Made by a program: the position numbers and the translations under genes
Assembly (NCBI RefSeq): GCF_017115085.1
Contig: NZ_JABXKJ010000270.1
Location: forward strand, 1 to 64,000
Origin: Nostoc sp. NMS7
GTDB lineage: Bacteria; Cyanobacteriota; Cyanobacteriia; Cyanobacteriales; Nostocaceae
Length of the DNA stretch: 64,000 bases
Direction: 5' to 3'
The notes under the pieces: model-generated
What the model saw: the letters and a program-made list of their open reading frames with translations, nothing else
The model's database searches: none
What the model was told of the DNA's origin: nothing
Part shown: positions 53,845 through 63,688 of the stretch, piece by piece
Layout: each line of letters starts with the position of its first letter
Position numbering within the stretch: position 1 is the first letter of the stretch

Positions 53845-56574
53845 ATGGATTTAATTCTTTGCCACACAACAGCAGATTTTGACGCACTAGGAGCAGCAGT
53901 AGGGCTAACACGCCTACTACCGGGAAGTAAGATTGTGCTGACTGGCGGTTCTCACCCTGCTGTACGGGATTTTTTGGCATTGCATCGGGATGAATATCCG
54001 TTGATTGAACGCCGTTCGGTGAATCCAGAAAAAATTCGTTCTCTGACTGTGGTGGATACGCAACAGCGCGATCGCTTGGGTAAAGCTGCCGAGTGGTTAG
54101 ATTTGCCCGATTTAAAAGAGATTATAGTTTATGACCATCACTTAGGACAAGAATCAGATATTCCCGCCACGCGATCGCATATTTCCTCAGTGGGAGCGAC
54201 TACAACTTTAATTGTTGAGCAATTGCAACAACAGCAAATTTCCCTGACTCCTGCCGAAGCAACTGTGATGGCTTTAGGTATCCACGTTGACACTGGCTCT
54301 TTGACCTTTGACCAGTCTACACCACGGGATGCTTTAGCTTTGGCTTGGTTGATGCAACAAGGTGCCAGTTTATCAGTAATTTCTACCTACCGTGACCCTG
54401 GCTTGTCTTTACAATTGCAGCAGCTATTAACTGAAGCGCTGGAAAATTTAGAATATCTCTATCTACATGGATATACGGTTGCTTGGGTAACTCTGAAAAC
54501 AGATAGTTTTGTGCCGGGGTTATCGAGTCTAGCTTCGGAACTCGTGGAATTAACCGAGATTGATGCCATACTATTAGCGAATGAGTATCCTTTGGGTGAA
54601 AGTGATTCACGCTTAACAGTAATTGGGCGATCGCAAATTCCCAAAACAAATCTCAACCTATTATTCCAACTCTTGGGCGGCGGTGGTCATTCCCAAGCCG
54701 CATCATTGAACTTACGTAAAGTAGATTCGCAGGCAATATTAAAACAACTCCTGGACGGAGTAAAAGCACAAATTCCCCATCCCCCCACTGCTAGGGATTT
54801 GATGTCTTCTCCTGTCCGCACTATTCTGCCTGAAACCACAATTGCCGAAGCCCAGCGCATTTTATTACGCTATGGACACTCTGGTTTATCTGTAGTTGAT
54901 GCTCAAAAGCAACTGGTAGGTATTATTTCGCGACGGGATATTGATATCGCCTTGCACCACGGATTTAGTCATGCGCCAGTTAAGGGTTACATGACAAGAA
55001 ATCTGAAAACAATTATGCCAGATACAACACTGCCAGAAATTGAGTCGGTGATGGTGACTTATGATATCGGACGCTTACCAGTACTGGAGAATGAGCAGTT
55101 AGTTGGTATTGTCACTCGTACTGATGTATTGAGAGAATTACATCAGGAAAGAGAAGAGGAGAGGGGAAGAGAGGAACAGACAAAGACGGGAAGAAGGGGG
55201 GAAAGTAATCTTAATCTCCCTGAATTGCAGAATAAACTTGCTCCTCGATTGTGGCAACTACTTACGACAGCATCGCAAGAGGCAGAAAAAAGGGGTTGGC
55301 ATCTTTATCTAGTGGGGGGTGCAGTGCGCGATTTGCTATTAGCCCAAGCATCGGGCACTTTGATGATTAAAGATATTGACCTTGTGGTTGATGGTTTTCA
55401 CAAATCAGCAGATGTCGGTGCTGGTGTGGAATTAGCAAAGGCACTACAACAACTTTACCCTGCGGCTCGCTTAGAAATTCACGGGGCTTTTCAAACTGCC
55501 GCTTTGTTGTGGCACAAAGACCCGGAATTAGATTCTCTATGGGTAGATATTGCCACCGCTAGAACAGAATTCTATCCTTATCCAGCCGCAAATCCAGAAG
55601 TTGAGGCGAGTTCCATTCGCCAAGATTTGTATCGCCGAGATTTTACCATCAACGCCCTCGCCTTGCGCCTGACTACTCCCCGTGCTGGTGTAGGGGCGCA
55701 GGCTGCTGCACCCCTACTTGACTTCTTTGGGGGCTTAATCGATTTACAAGCTAAACAAATTCGGGTTTTACACGCCAATAGCTTTATCGAAGACCCCACC
55801 CGGATTTATCGTGGTGTGCGCTTTGCTGTGCGCTTCGGATTTCAGATTGAACCGCAAACTGAAGAGTTTATCCGCTATGCCATCAACAGTGGCGTTTACG
55901 ATCGCACTGCTCAAGAGAATAGCAGAACTCCAGCCTTGCAAACTCGACTGAAAACAGAATTAAAGCACATCCTAGAAGCCCGCTACTGGAAATCGGCTTT
56001 GCAGTTACTCGATAATTTAGGGGCGTTGCAATGTATCCATCCTAGCCTGAAGCTAGATATGGAAGTCATACGACAATTACGTTTGCTAGAACGCTGTTTG
56101 CGGCGATTTGACCCGCAACCAACCCTTATCCATTGGGAAATGCGCTTAGAAACGTTAATCGCCCACCTAGCACCAGAATATCGGCCGAAAGTAGCAAAAA
56201 ATCTGCAATTACCAGAGGATAGCATTGCTAGGCTGAAGAACTTAGCTCAAGTGCAAACTGAGGTGATGACATTATTACCCACTTTGCAACGCCCCAGTCA
56301 AGTAGTGCAGTTGTTGCGACAGTGCGATTTATCAATACTAATTTTAATCGCAGTGCAAAGTCCGCGAGAGATTAGACATCAGATTTGGGAATATTTGACT
56401 GTTTGGGCGAATGTGCAGCCACTATTGAATGGCAATGATTTAAAGAAACTTGGTTACAAACCAGGGCCGCAGTATCGGCAAATCTTAGATGATCTACTTG
56501 CTGCTACCTTAAATGGAGTAATTAAAGATAGATTTGAGGCTGAGGAGTTTTTAGCACAACACTATCTTAAATGA
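53845..56574 (+). CDS. DHH phosphoesterase-CBS-tRNA nucleotidyltransferase fusion
   Basis: A 909-residue protein from ATG 53845 (an ATG 6 bases earlier lies in a tandem repeat). Domains are a DHH phosphoesterase (1-about 150; [22 protein letters not shown]), DHHA1 (about 190-310; [16 protein letters not shown]), a CBS pair (about 320-435) and a class II nucleotidyltransferase head (about 480-640; [21 protein letters not shown]) with tRNA-binding helices to the end. It adds A or CCA to tRNA 3' ends. Two low-conservation inserts are seen: about 437-457 (charged, [10 protein letters not shown]) and 616-625, the latter from a palindromic repeat. Confidence 0.92.
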   Translation: MDLILCHTTADFDALGAAVGLTRLLPGSKIVLTGGSHPAVRDFLALHRDEYPLIERRSVNPEKIRSLTVVDTQQRDRLGKAAEWLDLPDLKEIIVYDHHLGQESDIPATRSHISSVGATTTLIVEQLQQQQISLTPAEATVMALGIHVDTGSLTFDQSTPRDALALAWLMQQGASLSVISTYRDPGLSLQLQQLLTEALENLEYLYLHGYTVAWVTLKTDSFVPGLSSLASELVELTEIDAILLANEYPLGESDSRLTVIGRSQIPKTNLNLLFQLLGGGGHSQAASLNLRKVDSQAILKQLLDGVKAQIPHPPTARDLMSSPVRTILPETTIAEAQRILLRYGHSGLSVVDAQKQLVGIISRRDIDIALHHGFSHAPVKGYMTRNLKTIMPDTTLPEIESVMVTYDIGRLPVLENEQLVGIVTRTDVLRELHQEREEERGREEQTKTGRRGESNLNLPELQNKLAPRLWQLLTTASQEAEKRGWHLYLVGGAVRDLLLAQASGTLMIKDIDLVVDGFHKSADVGAGVELAKALQQLYPAARLEIHGAFQTAALLWHKDPELDSLWVDIATARTEFYPYPAANPEVEASSIRQDLYRRDFTINALALRLTTPRAGVGAQAAAPLLDFFGGLIDLQAKQIRVLHANSFIEDPTRIYRGVRFAVRFGFQIEPQTEEFIRYAINSGVYDRTAQENSRTPALQTRLKTELKHILEARYWKSALQLLDNLGALQCIHPSLKLDMEVIRQLRLLERCLRRFDPQPTLIHWEMRLETLIAHLAPEYRPKVAKNLQLPEDSIARLKNLAQVQTEVMTLLPTLQRPSQVVQLLRQCDLSILILIAVQSPREIRHQIWEYLTVWANVQPLLNGNDLKKLGYKPGPQYRQILDDLLAATLNGVIKDRFEAEEFLAQHYLK
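55690..55717 (+). repeat. palindromic repeat within the nucleotidyltransferase gene
   Basis: GTAGGGGCGCA / TGCACCCCTAC flank a 6-nt centre and are translated in frame as VGAQAAAPL. It resembles the GTAGGGGCGCA palindromes common between cyanobacterial genes. Confidence 0.75.
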
Positions 56575-56826
56575 ATTAGTGAAGCGATCGCACATGTATT
56601 TGGGGAGTGTTGAGCAACTATCTGACTGAGGAGAATTAAATCTTAACATTATTTTTAAAATAGAAATCGCACTATAATTAACGCTTTGTAAAGACAGGCG
56701 ATCGCCTATGACATTATATGCGATCGCAATAGTCTAAATTGTAGGGCTATTTTATTCTATTTTTTCTTAGCCTAATTTGATTTGGATAGATAGGATTGAC
56801 ATTTTCATCAATCAGATATTTCAGCG
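56575..56826. other. intergenic region rich in HIP1 sites
   Basis: About 250 bases with two partial HIP1 motifs (GCGATCGC near 56584 and GCGATCGC near 56720) and no gene. Confidence 0.4.
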
Positions 56827-57434
56827 TCATGCTTGCTGTTTAGCTTGTCTTTCAATTCGGAGTTGGCGCAGTTTTTCTGACACTGGTGGGGGATTAAGCC
56901 TCTGTTCTTCCCATGGAAAATGCAGGTAAACTGGTTCCGGTTAGTGCTAACAAAATAAATGGATTGAGAAAGCTTGCTATTATCCCAGTTCCTACGCTAG
57001 CTCCAAATCCTAATGTTAGTAGTATTAGTACAGTTGTAAATGAGTCTTCAGCCAAATTTATAACCCAATCCACAGCCATAAACACAGCCATAAACACAGC
57101 TAAACCCACAGCCGTACCCACAGCCGCATCCACAGCCGTAACCACACCCATAGACAGATACAGCATTAAAGCCAAACCCACAGCCGTACCCACAGCCGCA
57201 CTCACAGCTACAGCCACAGAGTCTCCTCGCTTTAGTGCGGAATAACCCATCCAAGACCCCGGCATAAGTGAGACAACAGACAACACCCAAAAATAGATGT
57301 AATAACCAATTTATTACCATCTGTTCCCCTGTATCAACTTTTGCTGCTAGCCAAGTAATCCTTCCTCCTTCCCGATTACGTCCCAATTCTCGTAAAACTT
57401 GATAGCCGTATTCGCTGAAATCTCGATAGCTCAT
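56827..57434 (-). pseudogene. kinase-like N-terminus joined to a membrane repeat region, frameshifted
   Basis: On the minus strand ATG 57434 opens MSYRDFSEYGYQVLRELGRN then REGGRITWLAAKVDTGEQMV, like the first lobe of a cyanobacterial Ser/Thr kinase. The kinase fold then stops and a different frame carries a membrane part with repeated GTAVGLA / AVDAAVG units and NLAEDSFTTVLILLTLGFGA. Near ACCTGCATTTTCC a further one-base shift leads to FPWEEQRLNPPPVSEKLRQL and RIERQAKQQA, ending at 56827. At least two frameshifts or deletions break the gene; homopolymer sequencing error could explain the last. Confidence 0.6.
57065..57215. repeat. degenerate CCACAGCCGTA repeats
   Basis: ACCCACAGCCGTACCCACAG-type units of 12 bp recur through the membrane part of the disrupted gene and encode A-V-G/D repeats on the minus strand. 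Confidence 0.8.
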
Positions 57435-57819
57435 AGTTCAAGGGCAACAAATATGGTATGTTCACATCTTGCAGCAGACGATTAAAATCGCGGCTAGCCG
57501 TAGCTTCCTTCCCGGAGGGTACAAAGCCTACCGACCCAAGCTAGAATATTTAGTCCGCGCAGGCGGACTTGGTTTGTGTAGCCGCGACTTCCAGTCGTTC
57601 GGCCTTGTTTTTGTAATACGCAAATACACTTAAGCTATCAGAGACACATCAATTAATCAATATATTTTTAACAATAGTTATTTAACTGTTTGTGAGGAAA
57701 AATAGAGATGGAGAAATAGAAAAAGCGATCGCCAACCCCAAATTTCTAACTCTTCAGCAGAAGCCGTAAAGCATACAGGCAAGCTATAATTCTCTTGCGG
57801 TGCAACGTAACAAAAATTT
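57435..57819. other. intergenic region with a dispersed repeat
   Basis: 385 bases. The element at about 57551-57605 (TAGTCCGCGCAGGCGGACTT, then GTGTAGCCGCGACTTCCAGT) is a recognisable Nostoc intergenic repeat. No gene is seen. Confidence 0.6.
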
Positions 57820-58146
57820 ATGAGTAACCCCCTTGTGCAAGCCTTTTTCGTAGGCAGAGCGGTAGCTGAAGTAGTTAATGAGCGTTTAGAGGTCGCCTTG
57901 ACCGATGCTTTGAGTGATCTGGGCAAATTTGATGCCGAAGCTAGAGAGCAGTTGCGCCAGTTTACAGAAGAAGTCCTGGAGCGGGCAAATCGGGCAGCAG
58001 AAGCAGCTAATGCTGGTCAATCTACCACAGGTAGTAGGCAAGCCAGTTCTGATTCAGGTGACTTGCAAGCAGATATTGATGAATTGCGAGCAGAAATTGC
58101 CCTGTTGCGAACAGAATTGCAACATTATCGCCGAACTTCTGCATAA
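57820..58146 (+). CDS. conserved small cyanobacterial protein (DUF6825-like)
   Basis: A 108-residue acidic protein ([20 protein letters not shown]) with two predicted helical parts: about 1-70 ([40 protein letters not shown]) and a coiled coil at about 80-105 ([20 protein letters not shown]), joined by a Ser/Gly-rich linker. It is conserved in cyanobacteria; a thylakoid association has been suggested for relatives, but the function is not established. The family name is from memory. Confidence 0.7.
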   Translation: MSNPLVQAFFVGRAVAEVVNERLEVALTDALSDLGKFDAEAREQLRQFTEEVLERANRAAEAANAGQSTTGSRQASSDSGDLQADIDELRAEIALLRTELQHYRRTSA

Positions 58147-58290
58147 ATTTTGTCATTAGTCATTGGTCATTAGTCATTAGTAAAAAAAATATACGCAAAT
58201 GACAAATGATACTTAAGAAAAAACAGTTTGGGAATCAGAGTGTCTTTTCTTCCAGGTGATTCGATCGCAAACCAACGGTACACAAAGCAT

Positions 58291-59976
58291 ATGGAACAAG
58301 GTTATTCAGAGAAAGCATACCGTTGGAATCGGGAAAACTACTCTAGCAGACGGCGTTTTGTGGACATTTGGTCTTTTGTCTTGACCTTAATGTTCAAGCT
58401 TTGGCTATACAACAAATCTTGGAGTTACGCGGGTGGAGTAACAGAAGTAAAGCAAGCCGCAAGACGCAAAAGTCAAGCTGTCTGGATTCGTAATACCCTG
58501 CTGGATTTAGGTCCAACCTTCATCAAAGTCGGGCAATTGTTTTCTACCCGTGCTGATATATTCCCTGGTGAATATGTAGAAGAACTAGCCAAATTACAAG
58601 ACAAAGTACCGGCATTTAGCTATGAGCAAGTAGAAGCGACCATTGAGAAAGAACTAGGCAAGAAAATTCCTGAACTATTCCATAATTTTGAACCTATTCC
58701 CTTAGCTGCTGCTAGCTTAGGGCAAGTACACAAAGCTGTACTGCATAGTGGGGAATCAGTTGTGATCAAGGTGCAACGTCCTGGACTAAAGAAGTTATTT
58801 GAAATAGATTTACAAATTCTCAAGGGAATTACCCGCTACTTTCAAAACCATCCCAAATGGGGAAAAGGGCGAGATTGGTTAGGTATTTACGAAGAGTGTT
58901 GTCGCATTCTTTGGGAAGAAATTGATTATCTTAACGAAGGTCGTAACGCCGATACTTTTCGCCGCAACTTTCGCGGCTACGATTGGGTAAATGTTCCCAG
59001 AATATATTGGCGTTACGCCACGTCCAGAGTACTGACTTTGGAATATCTCCCTGGAATTAAAATTAGCCAATACGAAGCTTTAGAAGCAGCAGGTTTGGAT
59101 CGAAAGGCGATCGCTCGTCAAGGCGCTCAAGCCTACTTGATACAGTTACTTAATAGTGGCTTTTTCCACGCCGATCCCCACCCAGGCAATATTGCCGTTA
59201 GTGCAAGTGGGGCTTTAATATTCTACGATTTTGGCATGATGGGACGGATTAAAGCCAATGTCCGCGAAGGATTAATGCAAACCCTGTTTGGGATTGCCCA
59301 AAAAGATGGCGATCGCGTTATTCAGTCTCTGATCGATTTAGGTGCGATCGCCCCAACGGATGACATGGGACCAGTGCGGCGTTCCGTCCAGTATATGCTG
59401 GATCATTTCATGGATAAGCCCTTTGAAAATCAATCCGTCGCCGCAATCAGTGACGATCTTTACGAAATAGCTTATAATCAGCCATTTAGATTTCCAGCAA
59501 CTTTTACTTTTGTGATGCGAGCCTTTTCTACTCTCGAAGGGGTAGGCAAAGGTTTAGATCCAGAATTTAACTTTATGGAAGTTGCCAAACCATATGCAAT
59601 GCAGCTTATGACCGATATGAATGGTTCTGAGGGGAATAGCTTTATTAACGAATTAAGTCGTCAAGCAGCTCAAGTAAGTAGTACTGCCTTTGGTCTACCA
59701 CGTAGATTAGAGGATACGCTAGAAAAGCTTGAGCGAGGAGATATCCGCCTCCGCGTTCGTTCTATAGAAACTGAACGGCTGTTGCGGCGGCAGAGCAGTA
59801 TTCAACTTTCAATAAGTTATGCTCTGTTAATCAGTGGTTTCACACTTTCAGCTACGATCTTAGTGGTTAGCAATCATGCATGGTGGGCACTAGTCCCTGG
59901 TTTAATTGCAGCAGGGCTTTCAGTGATCCTAATCCGACTACTTTTCCGCCTCGACCGTTACGATCGTATGTATTAA
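58291..59976 (+). CDS. ABC1/UbiB/AarF-family atypical kinase
   Basis: I start at ATG 58291 (MEQGYSEKAYRWNRENYSSR), giving 561 residues; TTG 58228 or GTG 58240 would add up to 21. Family motifs are the KxGQ helix (FIKVGQLFSTRADIFPGEYV), the A-rich loop AAASLGQVHKAVL, the lysine VVIKVQRPG, the catalytic HADPHPGNIAV and metal-binding YDFGMMGRI. Two membrane helices close the protein (about 510-550). Relatives act in quinone or lipid metabolism and in plastoglobule regulation. A PP2C phosphatase gene follows after 22 bases. Confidence 0.9.
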   Translation: MEQGYSEKAYRWNRENYSSRRRFVDIWSFVLTLMFKLWLYNKSWSYAGGVTEVKQAARRKSQAVWIRNTLLDLGPTFIKVGQLFSTRADIFPGEYVEELAKLQDKVPAFSYEQVEATIEKELGKKIPELFHNFEPIPLAAASLGQVHKAVLHSGESVVIKVQRPGLKKLFEIDLQILKGITRYFQNHPKWGKGRDWLGIYEECCRILWEEIDYLNEGRNADTFRRNFRGYDWVNVPRIYWRYATSRVLTLEYLPGIKISQYEALEAAGLDRKAIARQGAQAYLIQLLNSGFFHADPHPGNIAVSASGALIFYDFGMMGRIKANVREGLMQTLFGIAQKDGDRVIQSLIDLGAIAPTDDMGPVRRSVQYMLDHFMDKPFENQSVAAISDDLYEIAYNQPFRFPATFTFVMRAFSTLEGVGKGLDPEFNFMEVAKPYAMQLMTDMNGSEGNSFINELSRQAAQVSSTAFGLPRRLEDTLEKLERGDIRLRVRSIETERLLRRQSSIQLSISYALLISGFTLSATILVVSNHAWWALVPGLIAAGLSVILIRLLFRLDRYDRMY

Positions 59977-59998
59977 TTGTTAGTTGCAAAAAAAATTT

Positions 59999-60736
59999 AT
60001 GAAACTTAATTTCACGGGTTTTAGTGATCCGGGACTTATTCGTTCTAATAATCAGGATGCTTACTATATTGACCCAGATGGGCGATTTTTCGTTGTGGCC
60101 GATGGCATGGGTGGTCATGCGGGAGGTGAGGAGGCAAGTCGGATTGCCACTAAGGAAATTCAGGCGTATTTAGTGGCAAATTGGCAATCTTCTAAGTCTT
60201 CCCAAGAATTGTTAGAGCAAGCTTTGTGGGGTGCCAACCAAGCAATTTTGCACGATCAGCAAAATCATCCCGAACGCGCCGACATGGGTACAACGGTTGT
60301 AGCGGTAATTTTTCGCTCCCCAGAGTCGCCCTGGTGCGGTCATGTTGGCGATTCGCGCCTCTATCGCTTTCGAGAGTCGCAATTAGAACAGGTAACGGAA
60401 GACCACACTTGGGTAGCACGGGCAATCAAAATCGGTGACATCACCTTAGATGAAGCCCGGTTACATCCTTTTCGTCATGTATTATCTCGCTGTTTGGGGC
60501 GTGAAGACTTGCATCAGATTGATCTGCAACCACTGGATGTAAAAGTTGGCGATCGCTTGCTCTTATGTAGTGATGGTCTTACAGAAGAACTTGTGGAACA
60601 GAAGATTGCTAGCTGCCTCCAAGACATCCCTTGGGTTGATAAAGCCGCCATTTCTCTAGTTGAGGCTGCCAAAGAGCATGGAGGGCACGATAACATCACA
60701 GTTGTCATCGTCTCACTCGAAGAAAATAGTCATTAG
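59999..60736 (+). CDS. PP2C-type Ser/Thr protein phosphatase
   Basis: A 245-residue phosphatase from ATG 59999 (MKLNFTGFSDPGLIRSNNQD). The metal-binding residues are in SNNQDAYY, FVVADGMGGHAGGEEA, LLLCSDGLTEEL and GGHDNITVVIV, so it is catalytically complete. It is encoded 22 bases after the ABC1-family kinase, so the pair is probably co-expressed and may oppose each other, but a direct relation is inference. Confidence 0.92.
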   Translation: MKLNFTGFSDPGLIRSNNQDAYYIDPDGRFFVVADGMGGHAGGEEASRIATKEIQAYLVANWQSSKSSQELLEQALWGANQAILHDQQNHPERADMGTTVVAVIFRSPESPWCGHVGDSRLYRFRESQLEQVTEDHTWVARAIKIGDITLDEARLHPFRHVLSRCLGREDLHQIDLQPLDVKVGDRLLLCSDGLTEELVEQKIASCLQDIPWVDKAAISLVEAAKEHGGHDNITVVIVSLEENSH

Positions 60737-61461
60737 TTATTAGTCATTTGTCACTTGTACTGAGCGAACGCGAACAGCGTCTGGTAGAGAAGCCGTTGGC
60801 GCAGCCTCTCGTAGAGAAGTATTTGTCATTTTCCATTGCTTATTGTCCAAGGACAAATGACTAATCCGGTAAATATACTCAGCAATTTGTTCAGCGTGAG
60901 CATTTTTCCTTTTTACAATTTGATACAAATACTTTTAGCATGCAAAGTGACCTAATGAGGCTAAATTTGCATAAATTGGTAAATTGACTTCTTGCACGTA
61001 ATAAGGTAAAGCGGCTATAATTCACGCTTATTACCATTAATTCCCCAACCTGCTTAAAATTCCAACCCTGCCAAGTTTCCTCAAGATTGGGGGAGACAGC
61101 ATATTAGCTTTTCTGTTTAAGAAAAACTATCCAGGGTTAAGGATAGCATCTGCTCTTCTCCTCAAAGAAGAGTTGTGCAAAGCAGCAAGGAGTCAAAGAG
61201 GTAGTTATACCTATCTGAGTCCAAATAGAGCCTATTTTCCGGAATATGGTTGCCTGACTTGGGTGGTATATCAGTAGGATTAGGTGCAAAATATCAGATC
61301 AGAAAAATTCCGCATTTCGGATGTGGGCAAACCTGTCAAACAATTGTTATCTTTCTTAATACGGAGGAACAAATGTTGGACAGTTACAAGTCCAACTCTT
61401 ATCCCATTTGGACTTCTGTGAGCGATATCACCTTTACACGTTGTTTTTTCGGAGTTAAGTT
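60737..61461. other. long upstream region of nblA
   Basis: 725 bases. It begins with TTAGTCAT heptamers and a small-repeat module (60766-60822: GAGCGAACGCGAACAGCGTC, GTAGAGAAGCCGTTGGCGCA, CTCTCGTAGAGAAG). TTGACT (60984-60989) and TATAAT (61016-61021) occur but are too far apart for one promoter. The length suits a regulated nblA promoter; no canonical NtcA site GTA-N8-TAC was found by eye. Confidence 0.5.
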
Positions 61462-61659
61462 ATGAACCAACCAATGAAACTGTCCTTGGAGCAGCAATTC
61501 AGTATCTGCTCGTTTTCTACTCAGGTGCAAAATATGAGCCACGATCAAGCTAAAGACTTTTTGGTGAAGCTTTATGAGCAAATGGTAGTACGCGAGGCAA
61601 CTTATCAAGAGCTTCTTAAGCACCAGTGGGGCTTAGATTCAGGTTCCACTATGGCATAG
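61462..61659 (+). CDS. nblA: phycobilisome degradation protein NblA
   Basis: A 65-residue protein, MNQPMKLSLEQQFSICSFST then QVQNMSHDQAKDFLVKLYEQ and MVVREATYQELLKHQWGLDS. The N-terminal LSLEQQF helix and LVKLYEQMVVREATYQELLK match NblA adaptors, which bind phycobiliproteins and present them to Clp protease under nitrogen or sulfur starvation. The length is typical. It is a single gene with a long leader. Confidence 0.93.
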   Translation: MNQPMKLSLEQQFSICSFSTQVQNMSHDQAKDFLVKLYEQMVVREATYQELLKHQWGLDSGSTMA

Positions 61660-62131
61660 AGTCGTTCTGATGTCGCAGTGGACGACCTCCTTCTCTTGCT
61701 TGGTTCCAAAGAGGAAAAGAGCTGGGGCTGTCGGGGCGTCAACTTCGATAAATAATTCCACAAAAGCCGCGCAAAATTTCAATTACCGAAATTAACTAAG
61801 AATTAAGTAAACATTGCCTACGGCATATTTGCTGGAGTCTAGACCCAAGTTTAGATTTATCGGCTAAATTTATTGTTTGCTTTAGCCAAACTTCTTTTTG
61901 TTTCGTCTAGTCTGAGAATCACACCTGCGTAAATTTATACTCATCTAGAATATGTACACAGGAATAGCCAGAGAGAATTTAGATAGCACTGCTTTGGCAG
62001 CTAGTTATTTCGCTCTTTATACATATAACCGGAACTTACATATTTATATATATTTTGTTTATAAAAGTTTACATACTTGGAGTTGCCACATCAATCTTCC
62101 ATCTCAAATATGTAACATTAGGAAATTATGC
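61660..62131. other. convergent intergenic region between nblA and the kinase gene
   Basis: About 470 AT-rich bases. No gene, tRNA or recognised repeat is seen. No clear hairpin with a T-run follows nblA. Confidence 0.45.
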
Positions 62132-63688
62132 CTAGCTGCAAAGATCGTGTGGAGAATCTGTATCAATACCTTCCAGTTTTGCCAGAATTTGAGGCTTAAT
62201 CTTTTCGTACTCGCTTTTGAGTAACCTTTTACTAAATTGCGGGTCGCCAGAGGACATCAATGTATTGCTGATTGCGACCCACTCTTGTAGTCGTTGGCGC
62301 TGGGCAGAAGCGATGCTGGAAAATAAGATATGGGTACAGTGATTTGGTGCTTCTCGTCCAAAGAACAACAGGCGGTAATAACCTGTATGCTGTAGTAACC
62401 GGACAATTTGTTGACCAAGACTGGTTTTGAGATCAAGGTAATAAGGTAACCATTTAGCGCCATGTTTGCGGTTGTAGATCACAGTAATCCATAGCAGCAT
62501 GGGATGAGGAATAGAAATGAAAAGAAATTGGTTATAGCGGGTACAGAGTAAGCGCTTTTGAATTTCCTCTTGCGGTAGCATCACCCACAGAGCCGGTAAA
62601 ACCTCCCCATTGGTATGAATGGGCTGGGGAAACACAATATCGGCAATTGGTTTATTTTCAGGCCATGAAATAGCCCTAGCTATTTCATCGTTTGACCCGG
62701 ATGCGTGCAAATCGGCTTTTGTCTTTTGTTCAATAAGCTTAGGGCTAACTGTAATAGCAGGAACTAGGGCATGGCTGTCTTGCTTAAGCATGGGTGTATG
62801 CTCAGGCTTTTCTAGAGATGCTAAAACTCTGAGGATTTCAGCGATATTTTGGGGGCGATCGCGTGGTATTTTAGCTAGACAACTCATAACCAAATTTTCG
62901 ATTTCTTTTGGTAGTTCTAATCCCGGCGCAATCTCAGCAAAAGAACGTGGTTTTTGATAATGATGTATTTTATACCACGCTCCAAAAGAGTGAGTTGATG
63001 CCATTAGTGGCATTTTGCCTGTGAGCATCTCAAACATCATCACGCCCAAACTATAAATATCAGAACGGTTGTCTAATTCTTTACCCTCCATCTGTTCGGG
63101 AGAAGAATAAGCCAATGTCCCCAAATAAAATTTTGTCTGGTCGCCATCTGAGTGTAATAACTTAGCAATACCAAAATCTAGAACCTTGACCAATTCTCCG
63201 AAACTGTGATCTTGAATCACCAGTATATTGCTTGGCTTGACATCACGATGGATAATTGGGCAAATTGTACCATCAACTGGGATACCATCATGAGCGCACT
63301 GTAACCCCAGGCTAAGTTGACGCGCCATGCTCAGGAATCTTGGTAAAGGCAGTCGTTGCTTGCGAATAATATTGTTCAGGCTTTGTCCTTGTAAATATTC
63401 CATCACGTAGAACGGCGTATTATTGTCATCTACGCCATAGTCCATAACTCGGACAATGTGGATGCTTTTTTGCCCTAGTAAAGCACAGGTTTTTGCTTCT
63501 CGCTCAAAGCGGTCTTGCAATCGCAGCTTTTCATTTTGGATTGACAGGGCAAGAAACTTAACGGCAACGGGTACACCTCCCAACAAAGTATCTTTAGCAC
63601 GATAAACCTGACCCATTGCTCCAGTACCGATTAACTCCTGGAGTTGGTAGCGTTTGCTGAGTAAGCGACCAATGTTGGGGTCTGACAT
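62132..63688 (-). CDS. Hanks-type serine/threonine protein kinase
   Basis: A 518-residue kinase. The N-terminal catalytic domain (about 10-290) has the Gly loop GTGAMGQVYRAKD, Lys in VAVKFLALS, HRDVKPSN, the metal-binding DFGIAKL and SSPEQMEGKELDNRSDIYSL. The C-terminal part (about 300-518) has no membrane segment and no known domain; it includes PALWVMLPQEEIQKRLLCTR and a hydrophobic strand region that may be a regulatory domain. The substrate is unknown. It starts at ATG 63688. Confidence 0.9.
   Translation of the reverse strand: MSDPNIGRLLSKRYQLQELIGTGAMGQVYRAKDTLLGGVPVAVKFLALSIQNEKLRLQDRFEREAKTCALLGQKSIHIVRVMDYGVDDNNTPFYVMEYLQGQSLNNIIRKQRLPLPRFLSMARQLSLGLQCAHDGIPVDGTICPIIHRDVKPSNILVIQDHSFGELVKVLDFGIAKLLHSDGDQTKFYLGTLAYSSPEQMEGKELDNRSDIYSLGVMMFEMLTGKMPLMASTHSFGAWYKIHHYQKPRSFAEIAPGLELPKEIENLVMSCLAKIPRDRPQNIAEILRVLASLEKPEHTPMLKQDSHALVPAITVSPKLIEQKTKADLHASGSNDEIARAISWPENKPIADIVFPQPIHTNGEVLPALWVMLPQEEIQKRLLCTRYNQFLFISIPHPMLLWITVIYNRKHGAKWLPYYLDLKTSLGQQIVRLLQHTGYYRLLFFGREAPNHCTHILFSSIASAQRQRLQEWVAISNTLMSSGDPQFSKRLLKSEYEKIKPQILAKLEGIDTDSPHDLCS

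Noticed and set aside
57048-57434. A Cys/Gly-rich (GCGYGCG) protein on the minus strand
   Set aside because: The Cys-rich part is the wrong frame of the GCTGTGG repeats; the adjacent frame gives a sensible hydrophobic sequence. I treat the region as one disrupted gene.
60737-61461. NtcA-type promoter for nblA
   Set aside because: No GTA-N8-TAC with a suitably placed -10 box was found; TTGACT and TATAAT are 26 bases apart.
61952-62224. Plus-strand frame of 90 residues after nblA
   Set aside because: It is rich in Tyr/Asn/Ile from AT-rich DNA, overlaps the kinase gene end and shows no family likeness.
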